From UBA6197 sp047638075 (GTDB lineage: Bacteria; Pseudomonadota; Alphaproteobacteria; Rhodobacterales; Rhodobacteraceae), in NCBI RefSeq assembly GCF_047638075.1, contig NZ_JBLJBV010000031.1, positions 1-31,238 on the forward strand: a DNA stretch of 31,238 nucleotides. The letters are read 5' to 3'. The position numbers and the translations under genes are program-made. Positions 8,255-16,509 of the stretch are shown here, in pieces. The notes beneath the pieces were generated by a model, which was not told the origin of the DNA, ran no database searches, and worked only from the letters and a program-made list of their open reading frames with translations. Position 1 is the first letter of the stretch. Each line of letters begins with the position of its first letter.

Positions 8255-8910
8255 GGCAGCAGCCCGTGAACCAGCCCGGGCAGGGCGTCATAGTGATCCA
8301 ACAGCGCCTCGGGGGAAAGGCGAGCGATGCCGCGGCCTTCCGGGCCGAAGGTGACCAGTGCCACCGGTACCCCGGCCGCACGGGCGGTATCGCGGTCTGT
8401 CTGCGTATCGCCCACCAGCATCGAGCGGGCCAGCACGCCCCCCGCTGCGGTCACGGCCGCCAGATAAGGCGCGGGGTCCGGCTTGCGCACGGGTAGCGTA
8501 TCGGCACCGATCAGCGCGGCAAAATGATCCGCAAGGCCAAGCCGGAAGATCAGTTCCCGCGCGAGGCCTTCGGGTTTGTTGGTGCAGATCCCCAAGGCAA
8601 AGCCCGCCTCGGCCAGCGTCGCAAGCGCGCGGCGCGCACCGGGGTATAGCGTCGTATGGGTGTCGATATTATCGGCGTAATGGGCCAGAAGGCGGGGGAA
8701 GTCCGCCTCGACCTCTTCGGCGCCATGGCCTGCACGGGCATAGCCCGCCCTCAGCATCGCCCGCCCACCGTGAAAGGCGATCAGCGCATCCGCCACCGGA
8801 TCCAGAAGATCCCCCAACCCGCGCGCCCGAAAACAGGCATTGGCCGCGCCGATCAGATCAGCCGACGTATCCGCCAAAGTTCCATCAAGATCGAAAATCA
8901 CCGTTCGCAT
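8251..8910 (-). CDS. gph: HAD-family phosphatase, phosphoglycolate phosphatase-like
   Basis: A 219-residue haloacid dehalogenase hydrolase. Motif I is FDLDGT with nucleophile Asp7 and acid/base Asp9. Motif II is the Thr of ICTNKP, motif III the Lys of RKPDP, and motif IV VGDTQTDRDTA. A helical cap lies between motifs I and II, as in phosphoglycolate phosphatases, which salvage 2-phosphoglycolate from DNA repair and oxygenase side reactions. The ATG at 8910 starts exactly on the family N-terminus. It is divergent from glmU and overlaps the DegT-like gene, so action on another phosphorylated sugar is also possible. Confidence 0.8.
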   Translation of the reverse strand: MRTVIFDLDGTLADTSADLIGAANACFRARGLGDLLDPVADALIAFHGGRAMLRAGYARAGHGAEEVEADFPRLLAHYADNIDTHTTLYPGARRALATLAEAGFALGICTNKPEGLARELIFRLGLADHFAALIGADTLPVRKPDPAPYLAAVTAAGGVLARSMLVGDTQTDRDTARAAGVPVALVTFGPEGRGIARLSPEALLDHYDALPGLVHGLLP

Positions 8911-9014
8911 GACGCCCCCTTTTGTAACGCGCCGCAAGGTAGCGTGATCGGCTTTCGCTTGCGGCCTGCGCCTGCATGGGTAAAACGGGCCAGAGCAGAA
9001 GAAAAGGCATCATC

Positions 9015-10364
9015 ATGGCTGTTGCGCTGATCGTCCTTGCCGCAGGGCAAGGCACAAGGATGAATTCGGATCTGCCGAAGGTGCTGCACCGGTTGGGGGC
9101 GGCCCCCCTTTTGGCGCATGCGTTGGCCGCCGGAATCGCGCTTGACCCGGCGCGGGTGGTCGTCGTGGCCGGCCATGGCGCCGATCAGGTCAGCAAGGCC
9201 GTGACCAAGGCCGATCCCGCCGCCGAAGTGGTGATTCAGACCGAACAACTGGGCACGGGCCATGCGGTGGCCCAGGCGATGCCCGCGCTGGCCGGGTTTG
9301 AAGGCCGGGTTCTGGTGCTTTACGGTGATACGCCCTTCATCCGTTCCGAGACGCTGGAAGCGATGCTGGAAAGCACCGCCGACATCACCGTTTTGGGTTT
9401 TGAGGCCGCAGACCCGGGCCGTTACGGGCGGCTTGTCTCCAAAGGTGCGGCGCTGGAACGGATTGTGGAATTCAAGGATGCGTCGGACGAAGAGCGCGCC
9501 ATAACACTTTGTAACTCTGGCGTTATATGCGCTGACGCAGCCCTGCTTTCACGGCTTGTCGCCGCCCTTTCGAACGATAATGCCGCCGGCGAATACTACC
9601 TGACCGATACGATTGCCCTTGCCCGTGCCGAAGGTCTGACCGCCGCGGTCGTCACCTGCCCCGAGGCCGAGACGCTGGGCATCAACACCCGCGCCGAACT
9701 GGCCACCGCCGAAAGCCTGTTTCAGGCGCGCATGCGCGCCGAGGCGTTGGACAATGGCGTTACGTTGACCGCGCCCGATACCGTGTTTTTCGCGCTAGGC
9801 ACCCATATCGGGCGGGATGCGGTGATCGGCCCGAATGTGGTGTTCGGCCCCGGCGTCACCATCGAGTCGGGGGCCGAGGTCATGGCCTTTTGCCATCTGG
9901 AAGGCTGCCATATTTCACGCGGCGCCACGGTTGGCCCCTTTGCCCGGCTGCGCCCCGGTGCCGAGTTGGCCGAAGATGTGCACGTCGGCAACTTCGTCGA
10001 AATCAAGAACTCGATTCTGGATGAGGGCGTCAAGGTTGGCCATCTGACCTATCTGGGCGATGCCGATGTGGGTGAGTTCACCAATATCGGGGCGGGCACC
10101 ATAACCTGCAATTATGACGGCGTGATGAAGCACCGCACAACCATCGGCGCCAATGTCTTTATCGGGTCAGACACCATGCTGGTGGCACCCGTGACGGTGG
10201 GCGCAGGCGCGCTGACAGGGTCAGGATCGGTCATCACCCAGAATGTGCCCGATAGCGCGCTGGCGCTGGGGCGGGCCAGGCAGGTGGTGAAACCGGGGCT
10301 TGCCCCCAAACTGTTTGAGATGCTGCGCGCCCAAAAGGCCCGTCGCATGAAGGAAGGCGCATAA
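9015..10364 (+). CDS. glmU: Bifunctional GlcNAc-1-phosphate uridylyltransferase / glucosamine-1-phosphate acetyltransferase
   Basis: A 449-residue cytoplasmic enzyme that acetylates glucosamine-1-phosphate and then makes UDP-GlcNAc for peptidoglycan and lipopolysaccharide. The N-terminal nucleotidyltransferase has LAAGQGTRMNSDLPKVLH and the C-terminal half is a left-handed beta-helix of hexapeptide repeats. His343 in VGHLTYLGDADVG matches the catalytic acetyltransferase histidine, and NIGAGTITCNYDG follows. The ATG at 9015 fits the family start and follows an AGAAGAAAAGG purine run; an in-frame ATG at 8976 is poorer. TTGCGG (8959) and TAAAAC (8981), 16 bases apart, are a weak promoter candidate. 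The glmS ATG follows the TAA with no gap. Confidence 0.96.
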   Translation: MAVALIVLAAGQGTRMNSDLPKVLHRLGAAPLLAHALAAGIALDPARVVVVAGHGADQVSKAVTKADPAAEVVIQTEQLGTGHAVAQAMPALAGFEGRVLVLYGDTPFIRSETLEAMLESTADITVLGFEAADPGRYGRLVSKGAALERIVEFKDASDEERAITLCNSGVICADAALLSRLVAALSNDNAAGEYYLTDTIALARAEGLTAAVVTCPEAETLGINTRAELATAESLFQARMRAEALDNGVTLTAPDTVFFALGTHIGRDAVIGPNVVFGPGVTIESGAEVMAFCHLEGCHISRGATVGPFARLRPGAELAEDVHVGNFVEIKNSILDEGVKVGHLTYLGDADVGEFTNIGAGTITCNYDGVMKHRTTIGANVFIGSDTMLVAPVTVGAGALTGSGSVITQNVPDSALALGRARQVVKPGLAPKLFEMLRAQKARRMKEGA

Positions 10365-12179
10365 ATGTGTGGAATTGTTGGTGTTTTAGGAAATCATGAG
10401 GCAGCGCCCCTGCTGGTGGAGGCGCTGAAGCGGCTGGAATATCGCGGCTATGACAGCGCCGGTATTGCCACGATAAACGCCGGCAAACTGGACCGCCGCC
10501 GCGCGGTCGGCAAGCTGGTCAACCTGTCGGACCTATTGGTGCACGACCCTCTGGCCGGCAAGGCCGGGATCGGCCACACCCGCTGGGCGACGCACGGGGC
10601 GGCCACCACCGAAAACGCGCATCCGCACCGCTCTGGCCCGGTCGCGGTTGTCCACAACGGCATCATCGAGAATTTCCGTGACCTGCGCGCCGAACTGGCC
10701 GGGGCGGGCCTGACCCCGGAATCCGAGACCGACACCGAAACCGTCGCCCTGCTGACGCGGCTTTATATGGACCGGGGCATGGCCCCTCGTGAAGCTGCGG
10801 CCGCAACGCTGAAACGGCTGCAGGGGGCATTTGCGCTACTGTTCCTGTTTGACGGCGAAGATGATCTGATGATCGCCGCCCGCAAGGGCAGCCCACTGGC
10901 GATTGGCCACGGGACGGGCGAAATGTTCGTGGGTTCTGACGCGATTGCACTGGCCCCGATGACAGACCGGATCACCTATCTGGAAGAAGGCGATTATGCC
11001 TTCGTCACCCGTGCCAGTGCCGAAATCTATGATCACCACGGCCACCGCGCCAACCGCGACATGGCGCGCATCGACCTGGGTCAGACCCGTGTGGAAAAGG
11101 CAGGCTACAAACATTTCATGGCAAAGGAGATTGCCGAACAACCTGCGGTGTTGGCCGATGCGCTGGCGCACTATCTGAAAGACGGCACGCTGAACTTGCC
11201 CGAGGGGCTTGATTTCAGCGCGCTTGACCGGCTGACGCTGGTCGCCTGCGGCACCGCATTCTATGCCTGTTCGGTCGCGAAATACTGGTTCGAGCAAATC
11301 GCCGGACTGCCGGTCGAAATCGACGTGGCCTCGGAATTTCGCTACCGTGAGCCCCCGCTTCCCGCGCGCTCCTGGGCGCTTTTCGTCAGTCAGTCGGGGG
11401 AAACCGCCGACACGTTGGCAGCGCTGCGTTACTGCACCGGAAAGGTTGAAAGGACGCTGGCCGTGGTCAATGTGCCCACCTCTTCCATCGCGCGCGACTG
11501 TGATGTGGCACTGCCCATCATGGCCGGGGTCGAGGTCGGCGTTGCCTCGACCAAGGCGTTTACCTGCCAGTTGCTGGTGCTGGCGGTGCTGGCACTGAAA
11601 GCCGGGGTTGACCGCGGCCATTTGAGCGCCGACGATCTGGCCACCCATATCGCCACCTTGCGCGGGCTGCCGGGGCTGATGAACCTGGCGCTGGGAACCG
11701 CCCCCCAATTGGAGACCCTCGCCAGCAGCATAGCCGAGGCGCAAGATGTGCTGTTCCTGGGTCGCGGCCCGATGTATCCGCTGGCCCTTGAGGGCGCCCT
11801 GAAGTTAAAGGAAATCAGCTATATACACGCCGAAGGCTATGCATCAGGCGAACTGAAACACGGCCCGATCGCGCTGATCGACCGTAACGTGCCGGTGGTC
11901 GTCATGGCACCGCACGATCGGCTGTTCGACAAGACAGTCTCCAACATGCAAGAGGTCATGGCCCGTCACGGTCAGGTCTTGCTGATCTCGGACGCGGAAG
12001 GCCTGCGCGCGGCCAGCGAGGGCACCTGGGCCAGCCTCAGGATGCCCGAGGTGGCCGAGCCATTCGCGCCCATTCTCTACGCCATCCCGGCCCAACTTCT
12101 AGCCTATTTCACCGCGATCGCCAAAGGAACCGATGTCGATCAGCCCCGAAATCTGGCCAAATCGGTGACAGTAGAATGA
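10365..12179 (+). CDS. glmS: Glutamine-fructose-6-phosphate aminotransferase (isomerising)
   Basis: A 604-residue enzyme that makes glucosamine-6-phosphate from fructose-6-phosphate and glutamine, the first committed step to UDP-GlcNAc. The N-terminal glutaminase starts MCGIVGV; Cys2 becomes the nucleophile after Met removal. Two SIS isomerase domains follow (SQSGETADT, EGALKLKEISYIHAEGY), and the C-terminus ends DQPRNLAKSVTVE as in the family. The start is fixed by Cys2. It abuts glmU and overlaps the next gene by four bases (ATGA). No glmS ribozyme or riboswitch is possible in the zero-length gap to glmU, so supply is probably set by the operon promoter. Confidence 0.97.
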   Translation: MCGIVGVLGNHEAAPLLVEALKRLEYRGYDSAGIATINAGKLDRRRAVGKLVNLSDLLVHDPLAGKAGIGHTRWATHGAATTENAHPHRSGPVAVVHNGIIENFRDLRAELAGAGLTPESETDTETVALLTRLYMDRGMAPREAAAATLKRLQGAFALLFLFDGEDDLMIAARKGSPLAIGHGTGEMFVGSDAIALAPMTDRITYLEEGDYAFVTRASAEIYDHHGHRANRDMARIDLGQTRVEKAGYKHFMAKEIAEQPAVLADALAHYLKDGTLNLPEGLDFSALDRLTLVACGTAFYACSVAKYWFEQIAGLPVEIDVASEFRYREPPLPARSWALFVSQSGETADTLAALRYCTGKVERTLAVVNVPTSSIARDCDVALPIMAGVEVGVASTKAFTCQLLVLAVLALKAGVDRGHLSADDLATHIATLRGLPGLMNLALGTAPQLETLASSIAEAQDVLFLGRGPMYPLALEGALKLKEISYIHAEGYASGELKHGPIALIDRNVPVVVMAPHDRLFDKTVSNMQEVMARHGQVLLISDAEGLRAASEGTWASLRMPEVAEPFAPILYAIPAQLLAYFTAIAKGTDVDQPRNLAKSVTVE

Positions 12180-12844
12180 GCCCGCACCTCAACCAGCTTC
12201 GCGCCCTTGCGAACTCGCTGAATGCCACCGAAATGGCCGCCTACCACAAGGCGGAACGCCCCTACCTGGGCCTGTCATTGCCCCAGATAGAGGCGCTGGT
12301 TTCCGAGTGGCGCGCCACCCTTGATGTGCCCGAACGCGTCGCACTGGCCGACACGCTTTGGCAATCTGACATCCACGAGGCGCGCATCGCCGCTGCTAAA
12401 CTTCTGACCCAGGCCCGGATCAAGGACGATGCTGCCGTCTGGGCGCTGATCGCTTCCTGGGTACCCGATTTCGATACATGGGCATTGGCCGATCATGCCT
12501 GCAAAGCCGGGGAAAAGCGCCTGACCGCCGACCCGTCACGCCTCGATCAGGTGGAAGAGTGGCTTACCAGCGACAATATGTGGACCCGCCGCGCGGCGTT
12601 GGTGATGACACTGCCCTGGACCAAGCAAAACCACCCCAAACCCGCCGACGAGGCCACGCGTGATCGTGTTCTTGGCTGGATGGTCATGCTCGCGCCTGAT
12701 CGTGACTGGTTCATCCAAAAGACCATCGCCCGGTGGCTGCGCGACCTTTCCAAACACGATGCGCCGCGCACCCATACCTGGCTTGACGCGCATGGCGAAA
12801 GCCTCAAAAGCTTTGCACGCAAAGAAGCTGCCAAATACCTGTAG
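12176..12844 (+). CDS. AlkD-like DNA alkylation repair protein
   Basis: A 222-residue HEAT-like helical repeat protein of the DNA alkylation repair (AlkD/AlkC) superfamily, whose members remove alkylated bases from DNA. It has repeated alpha-helical segments, family-like blocks such as RPYLGLSLPQIEALV and the central DFDTWALADH, and a basic C-terminus (FARKEAAKYL). Substrate range cannot be read from the sequence, and some homologues may only bind DNA. Its ATG overlaps the glmS stop (ATGA at 12176-12179), so it is translated from the amino-sugar operon. The TAG stop is followed directly by the inverted repeat at 12845. Confidence 0.78.
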   Translation: MSPHLNQLRALANSLNATEMAAYHKAERPYLGLSLPQIEALVSEWRATLDVPERVALADTLWQSDIHEARIAAAKLLTQARIKDDAAVWALIASWVPDFDTWALADHACKAGEKRLTADPSRLDQVEEWLTSDNMWTRRAALVMTLPWTKQNHPKPADEATRDRVLGWMVMLAPDRDWFIQKTIARWLRDLSKHDAPRTHTWLDAHGESLKSFARKEAAKYL

Positions 12845-12930
12845 GCTTTTGTTTGGCTTAAATACTCCCCGCGGAGCGTCCCCGGCCAAGGTTGACGCCT
12901 CCGGCGGGAGTATTTAAGCCAAACAAAAGC
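12845..12930. terminator. Perfect 25-bp inverted repeat filling the space between two convergent stop codons
   Basis: Arms 12845-12869 and 12906-12930 are exact reverse complements (25 of 25). Each carries the GAGTATTTAAGCCAAA core followed by CAAAAGC. The 36-base centre can pair further, GGAGCGTC against GACGCCTCC with one bulge. The left arm starts the base after the TAG of the AlkD-like gene. The right arm reaches the first base of the lipoprotein gene's stop codon (CTA on the plus strand). Each outer arm is T-rich when read as RNA leaving either gene, so a shared bidirectional terminator is the best reading. The arms belong to the repeat family at 4119-4166 and 7023-7045. Confidence 0.8.
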
Positions 12931-13415
12931 TAAAGCGCATAGACAATCACTTCGGGTAACGCTGTCAGCGGCACCCCAAGCAATCGCAGTGCGGGTAGTG
13001 AAACCTGGCTGCCCGCGCCTGCGTCACCTGGCAAGGGTATCAGATCGACTTGCACCGAAGTTCCGGTTGCGGCATCTACGATCCGGCCTTTGCCCGCTAC
13101 CTTGACGAGTGGCGAGCGGACCCAAAACCCCGGTTCGGTGGGATCACCAAGCGACGCGATGCTGCGCCCCAATTCGCGCCCGCCTTGCGCTGACGGTTTG
13201 GCGCGGGCAGCGGCGCGCTGTTCGGGGCTGGTGGTGTCAAATTCTTCTACCGTGCGGGCAGAGGGCTTTGGTGAGGGGGCGATCATGGGCGCTGTCGCCG
13301 CAGATGTTGGGGCACCCGGTTTAGAGGGGCGTGGTGCAAATGGCCCTTCGTCGGTGCATCCTGCCAGCAGCAATCCACAAATCACTGGCATGACTGATTT
13401 TACGGTAAGGGCCAT
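12930..13415 (-). CDS. Predicted lipoprotein of unknown function
   Basis: A 161-residue exported protein. It begins MALTVKSVMPVICGLLLAGC, a signal peptide ending in a lipobox (LLAGC) with the lipidated residue at Cys20. The next residue is Thr, not Asp, so outer-membrane sorting would be expected. A Pro/Ala/Ser-rich linker (about residues 25-55) is followed by TVEEFDTTSPEQRAAA and a C-terminal domain containing GRSIASLGDPTEPGFWVRSP. I know similar Roseobacter lipoproteins, sometimes labelled D-galactarate dehydratase, but nothing here looks like such an enzyme, so I assign no function. The ATG at 13415 follows GAGGAGTTG; an in-frame start at 13472 would bury the signal peptide. It shares the terminator at 12845-12930. 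Confidence 0.75.
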   Translation of the reverse strand: MALTVKSVMPVICGLLLAGCTDEGPFAPRPSKPGAPTSAATAPMIAPSPKPSARTVEEFDTTSPEQRAAARAKPSAQGGRELGRSIASLGDPTEPGFWVRSPLVKVAGKGRIVDAATGTSVQVDLIPLPGDAGAGSQVSLPALRLLGVPLTALPEVIVYAL

Positions 13416-13515
13416 GGTGCAACTCCTCGAACCTTGGAGGCAAAGCGTATCGCTTGCAGTGCTATGCGACAAGACCGCGCTTGCCCTATGGCGGTAACGG
13501 GCCTACTTAGGGGGT

Positions 13516-14523
13516 ATGGAAACCGCGCCCCTTATTGACCCCTTTGCCCGGCCGATCACCTACCTGCGAGTCTCGGTGACTGACCGTTGTGATTTTCGCT
13601 GCACCTATTGCATGGCCGAGCACATGCAGTTTCTGCCGAAAAGAGATCTGCTGACGTTGGAAGAGCTGGACCGGCTTTGTAGCGGCTTCATTGGGCTTGG
13701 GGTGAAAAAATTGCGGATTACCGGGGGGGAGCCTCTGGTTCGCAAGAACATTCTGTCGTTTTTTCGCGCGATGTCGCGGCATCTGGACAGCGGCGCATTG
13801 ACGGAACTGACACTGACGACCAACGGCTCTCAGCTTGCACGGTTTGCGTCGGAGCTGGCGGCTTGCGGAGTGAAGCGGGTGAATGTGTCGCTTGATACGC
13901 TGGTGCCCGAAAAGTTTGCCGAGATCACGCGTTGGGGGCGGCTTGCCCAGGTGCTGGAGGGCATAGACGCCGCGACCGCCGCTGGTCTCAAGGTCAAGAT
14001 CAACACCGTTGCGCTGAAGGGTTTCAACGAGGATGAACTGATCCCGCTTACCCGCTGGTGCGCCGATCAGGGCCATGACCTGACCTTCATCGAAGTGATG
14101 CCGATGGGCGAGATGGGCGAAGAAAACCGACTGGATCAATACTGGCCTTTGTCCGATGTACGCGCCCGGCTGGGCGAAAGCTATGCGCTGACCGATCTAC
14201 CAGACAGCACCGGCGGCCCAGCGCGCTATATCCGGCTGAATGAAACCGGCCAGCGGATCGGTTTCATCACGCCACTGACCCATAATTTCTGTGAAAGCTG
14301 CAACCGGGTCCGGGTGACTTGCACGGGCGAGTTGTTCATGTGTCTGGGCCAGGAAGACAAGGCCGACCTGCGCGCGCCACTGCGTGCCAGCACAGAGGAT
14401 GATGGTTTGATCACCGCCATTCGCGCGGCGATCGCCCGCAAACCCAAGGGCCATGACTTTGACTATTCGCGCCAGCGGGTGGCCGGGCAGATGTCGCGCC
14501 ACATGAGCCATACCGGCGGCTGA
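13516..14523 (+). CDS. moaA: GTP 3',8-cyclase, molybdenum cofactor biosynthesis
   Basis: A 335-residue radical SAM enzyme that, with MoaC, turns GTP into cyclic pyranopterin monophosphate, the first step of molybdopterin synthesis. The SAM cluster cysteines are Cys25, Cys29 and Cys32 (CDFRCTYC). The second 4Fe-4S cluster, which binds GTP, uses Cys259, Cys262 and Cys276. The C-terminal Gly-Gly tail needed for activity is present (HTGG). The start at 13516 fits homologues, but the purine run AGGGGG ends only one base before the ATG, which is unusually close and may lower translation. It is divergent from the lipoprotein gene and converges on ugpC with a 24-base gap. Confidence 0.95.
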   Translation: METAPLIDPFARPITYLRVSVTDRCDFRCTYCMAEHMQFLPKRDLLTLEELDRLCSGFIGLGVKKLRITGGEPLVRKNILSFFRAMSRHLDSGALTELTLTTNGSQLARFASELAACGVKRVNVSLDTLVPEKFAEITRWGRLAQVLEGIDAATAAGLKVKINTVALKGFNEDELIPLTRWCADQGHDLTFIEVMPMGEMGEENRLDQYWPLSDVRARLGESYALTDLPDSTGGPARYIRLNETGQRIGFITPLTHNFCESCNRVRVTCTGELFMCLGQEDKADLRAPLRASTEDDGLITAIRAAIARKPKGHDFDYSRQRVAGQMSRHMSHTGG

Positions 14524-14547
14524 TCTGATCCGGGCGACGAATTAGAA

Positions 14548-15645
14548 TTAGTCGTCGATACGGCGGCCGGATTGCGCATCAAACAGATGCACCGTTGCCA
14601 TATCAACCGCCACGTGGATCTGATCGCCCTGCCGCGCTTCGGTATTGCCCGGCAGACGCACCACGAAGCCTTCGTCGGGATGGCTTGATCCGCCCGGAAA
14701 GAGGCAGTGTGCGTAGGCATCGGCGCCCAATGTCTCAACGGCGAAAACCTCAAGCGTCAGCACCGGCGCATCGGTATCGGCCCCGGCGGGGTGCGGTTCC
14801 AGATGTTCGGGGCGCACCCCGAAAAGCAGGGTGCTGCCGCTTGCCGGCAGCACCAGCCCCGGCAGCGGCAAAACCGTGCCGCCGGGCAGAACCACGCCGC
14901 CCTCGCCCACCGTCACCGGCACAAGGTTCATCGCCGGAGACCCGATGAACCCCGCCACAAAGGCGCTGGCGGGGCGCTCGTAAATGGCCATCGGCGTGTC
15001 AATCTGTTCGGCGCGGCCTGCGTGCATCACGATCAGCCGGTCGGCCAGGGTCATCGCCTCGACCTGATCATGGGTGACATAAAGCGAGGTGGTCCCGACC
15101 GAGCGTTGCAACTGCTTGATCTGAAGCCGCATCTGCACCCGCAGCTTGGCATCGAGGTTTGACAGCGGCTCATCCAGCAAAAACGCGGCCGGATCGCGCA
15201 CCAGCGCCCGGCCCATCGCCACCCTTTGCCGTTGCCCCCCCGACAACGCCCGTGGCTTGCGGTCAAGGTAGGGGGCCAGTTCCAGCATTTCGGCCGCGCG
15301 GGCCACGCGGGCGGCTATTTCGCTTTTGGCCATGCCCGAGATTTTCAGCCCATAGGCCATGTTTTCCCGCACGCTCATATGCGGGTAAAGCGCGTAGTTT
15401 TGAAACACCATCGCGATGTCACGGGCGCGCGGCTCAATATCATTGACCACCCGCCCGTTGATAGAGATCGTGCCCTTGGTGATCACTTCAAGCCCCGCGA
15501 CCATCCGCAGCAAGGTCGACTTGCCGCAGCCCGAGGGGCCAACGATCACCACAAATTCGCCATCGTCAATGTCGATGCTGACCCCGTGGATCACCTCGGT
15601 TGCGCCATAGCTTTTGCGCACATCCTTTAGCGAAATCTGCGCCAT
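14548..15645 (-). CDS. ugpC: Glycerol-3-phosphate ABC importer, ATP-binding protein
   Basis: A 365-residue ATPase that powers the Ugp importer. Walker A is GPSGCGKST (residues 36-44), the signature is LSGGQRQRVAMGRALV, and Walker B is AFLLDEPLSNLD, followed by the H-loop YVTHDQ. The C-terminal third is the TOBE regulatory domain typical of MalK/UgpC ATPases, with FGVRPEHL. It is the last gene of the operon; its ATG follows the ugpE stop with no gap. Ugp ATPases are close to other carbohydrate ATPases, so the substrate call rests on UgpB. Confidence 0.92.
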   Translation of the reverse strand: MAQISLKDVRKSYGATEVIHGVSIDIDDGEFVVIVGPSGCGKSTLLRMVAGLEVITKGTISINGRVVNDIEPRARDIAMVFQNYALYPHMSVRENMAYGLKISGMAKSEIAARVARAAEMLELAPYLDRKPRALSGGQRQRVAMGRALVRDPAAFLLDEPLSNLDAKLRVQMRLQIKQLQRSVGTTSLYVTHDQVEAMTLADRLIVMHAGRAEQIDTPMAIYERPASAFVAGFIGSPAMNLVPVTVGEGGVVLPGGTVLPLPGLVLPASGSTLLFGVRPEHLEPHPAGADTDAPVLTLEVFAVETLGADAYAHCLFPGGSSHPDEGFVVRLPGNTEARQGDQIHVAVDMATVHLFDAQSGRRIDD

Positions 15646-16509
15646 TTATTTCTCCGTCTCTACAAGGCCTTTGACAAACCACCGCTGCATCAGAACCACC
15701 ACCAGAATGGGCGGCAGGATCGCCAGAATTGCGGTCACCATGACCAGATCCCAGGGCGTATCGGCATCAGCGAAAGAAATCATCTTGCGCAGTGCGATGA
15801 CGATGGTGTTCATCGAATTGGAATTGGTGATCAGCAGCGGCCACAAATACTGCGTCCAGCCATAGATGAACAAGATCACAAACAGCGCCGCGATATTGGT
15901 CAGCGACAGCGGCAACAGGATATCGCGGAAAAACCGCCACGGCCCCGCCCCATCGACGCGCGCCGCCTCCAGCAACTCATTCGGGATGGTCATGAAAAAC
16001 TGCCTGAACAACAGCGTTGCCGTGGCCGAGGCGATCAGCGGCAGGATCAGCCCGGCATAGGTGTCGATCAGGTGCAGATCGACCATCACCTTGTAGGTTG
16101 GCAAAATCCGCACCTCGACCGGCAGCATCAGCGTAATGAAGATCAGCCAGAAACAGGCCATCCGCAGCGGGAATCGAAAGAAAACAATCGCATAGGCAGA
16201 GGTCATCGAAATGATGATCTTGCCCACAGCGATGCCCAAGGCGACGATCGTGGTGTTCCACAGAACCTGACCCACGCCCACACCGCCAATTCGCCCGACA
16301 CCGCCAAGGATCGCCTCGGCGTAGTTCTTTGGCCCCTCTGCCCCCGGTAGCAGCGGCAGGGGCGGGCGCAGGATGGTTTGCACCGTATGGGTCGAGGCGA
16401 CAAAAACGTAGTAGATCGGAAAGACCACCACGATCACCCCCAGCACCAGCAGGAAATGCGCCATCAGCTTTGAGCGCGTTTTGGTGCCAATCATCGCGCC
16501 GTCAGCCAT
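15646..16509 (-). CDS. ugpE: Glycerol-3-phosphate ABC importer, permease UgpE
   Basis: A 287-residue inner-membrane permease with about six membrane segments. The cytoplasmic EAA loop that docks on the ATPase reads EAARVDGAGPWRFFRDILLP. The ATG at 16509 is preferred to an upstream in-frame start because it follows AAAGGCGGG. It overlaps the end of ugpA by eight bases, so the two permeases are probably translated together and pair in the membrane. Confidence 0.92.
   Translation of the reverse strand: MADGAMIGTKTRSKLMAHFLLVLGVIVVVFPIYYVFVASTHTVQTILRPPLPLLPGAEGPKNYAEAILGGVGRIGGVGVGQVLWNTTIVALGIAVGKIIISMTSAYAIVFFRFPLRMACFWLIFITLMLPVEVRILPTYKVMVDLHLIDTYAGLILPLIASATATLLFRQFFMTIPNELLEAARVDGAGPWRFFRDILLPLSLTNIAALFVILFIYGWTQYLWPLLITNSNSMNTIVIALRKMISFADADTPWDLVMVTAILAILPPILVVVLMQRWFVKGLVETEK

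Noticed and set aside
14535..14557. CGACGA...TCGTCG hairpin between moaA and ugpC as a terminator
   Set aside because: Only six base pairs around an 11-base loop, with no T-run and overlapping the end of ugpC; too weak to call.
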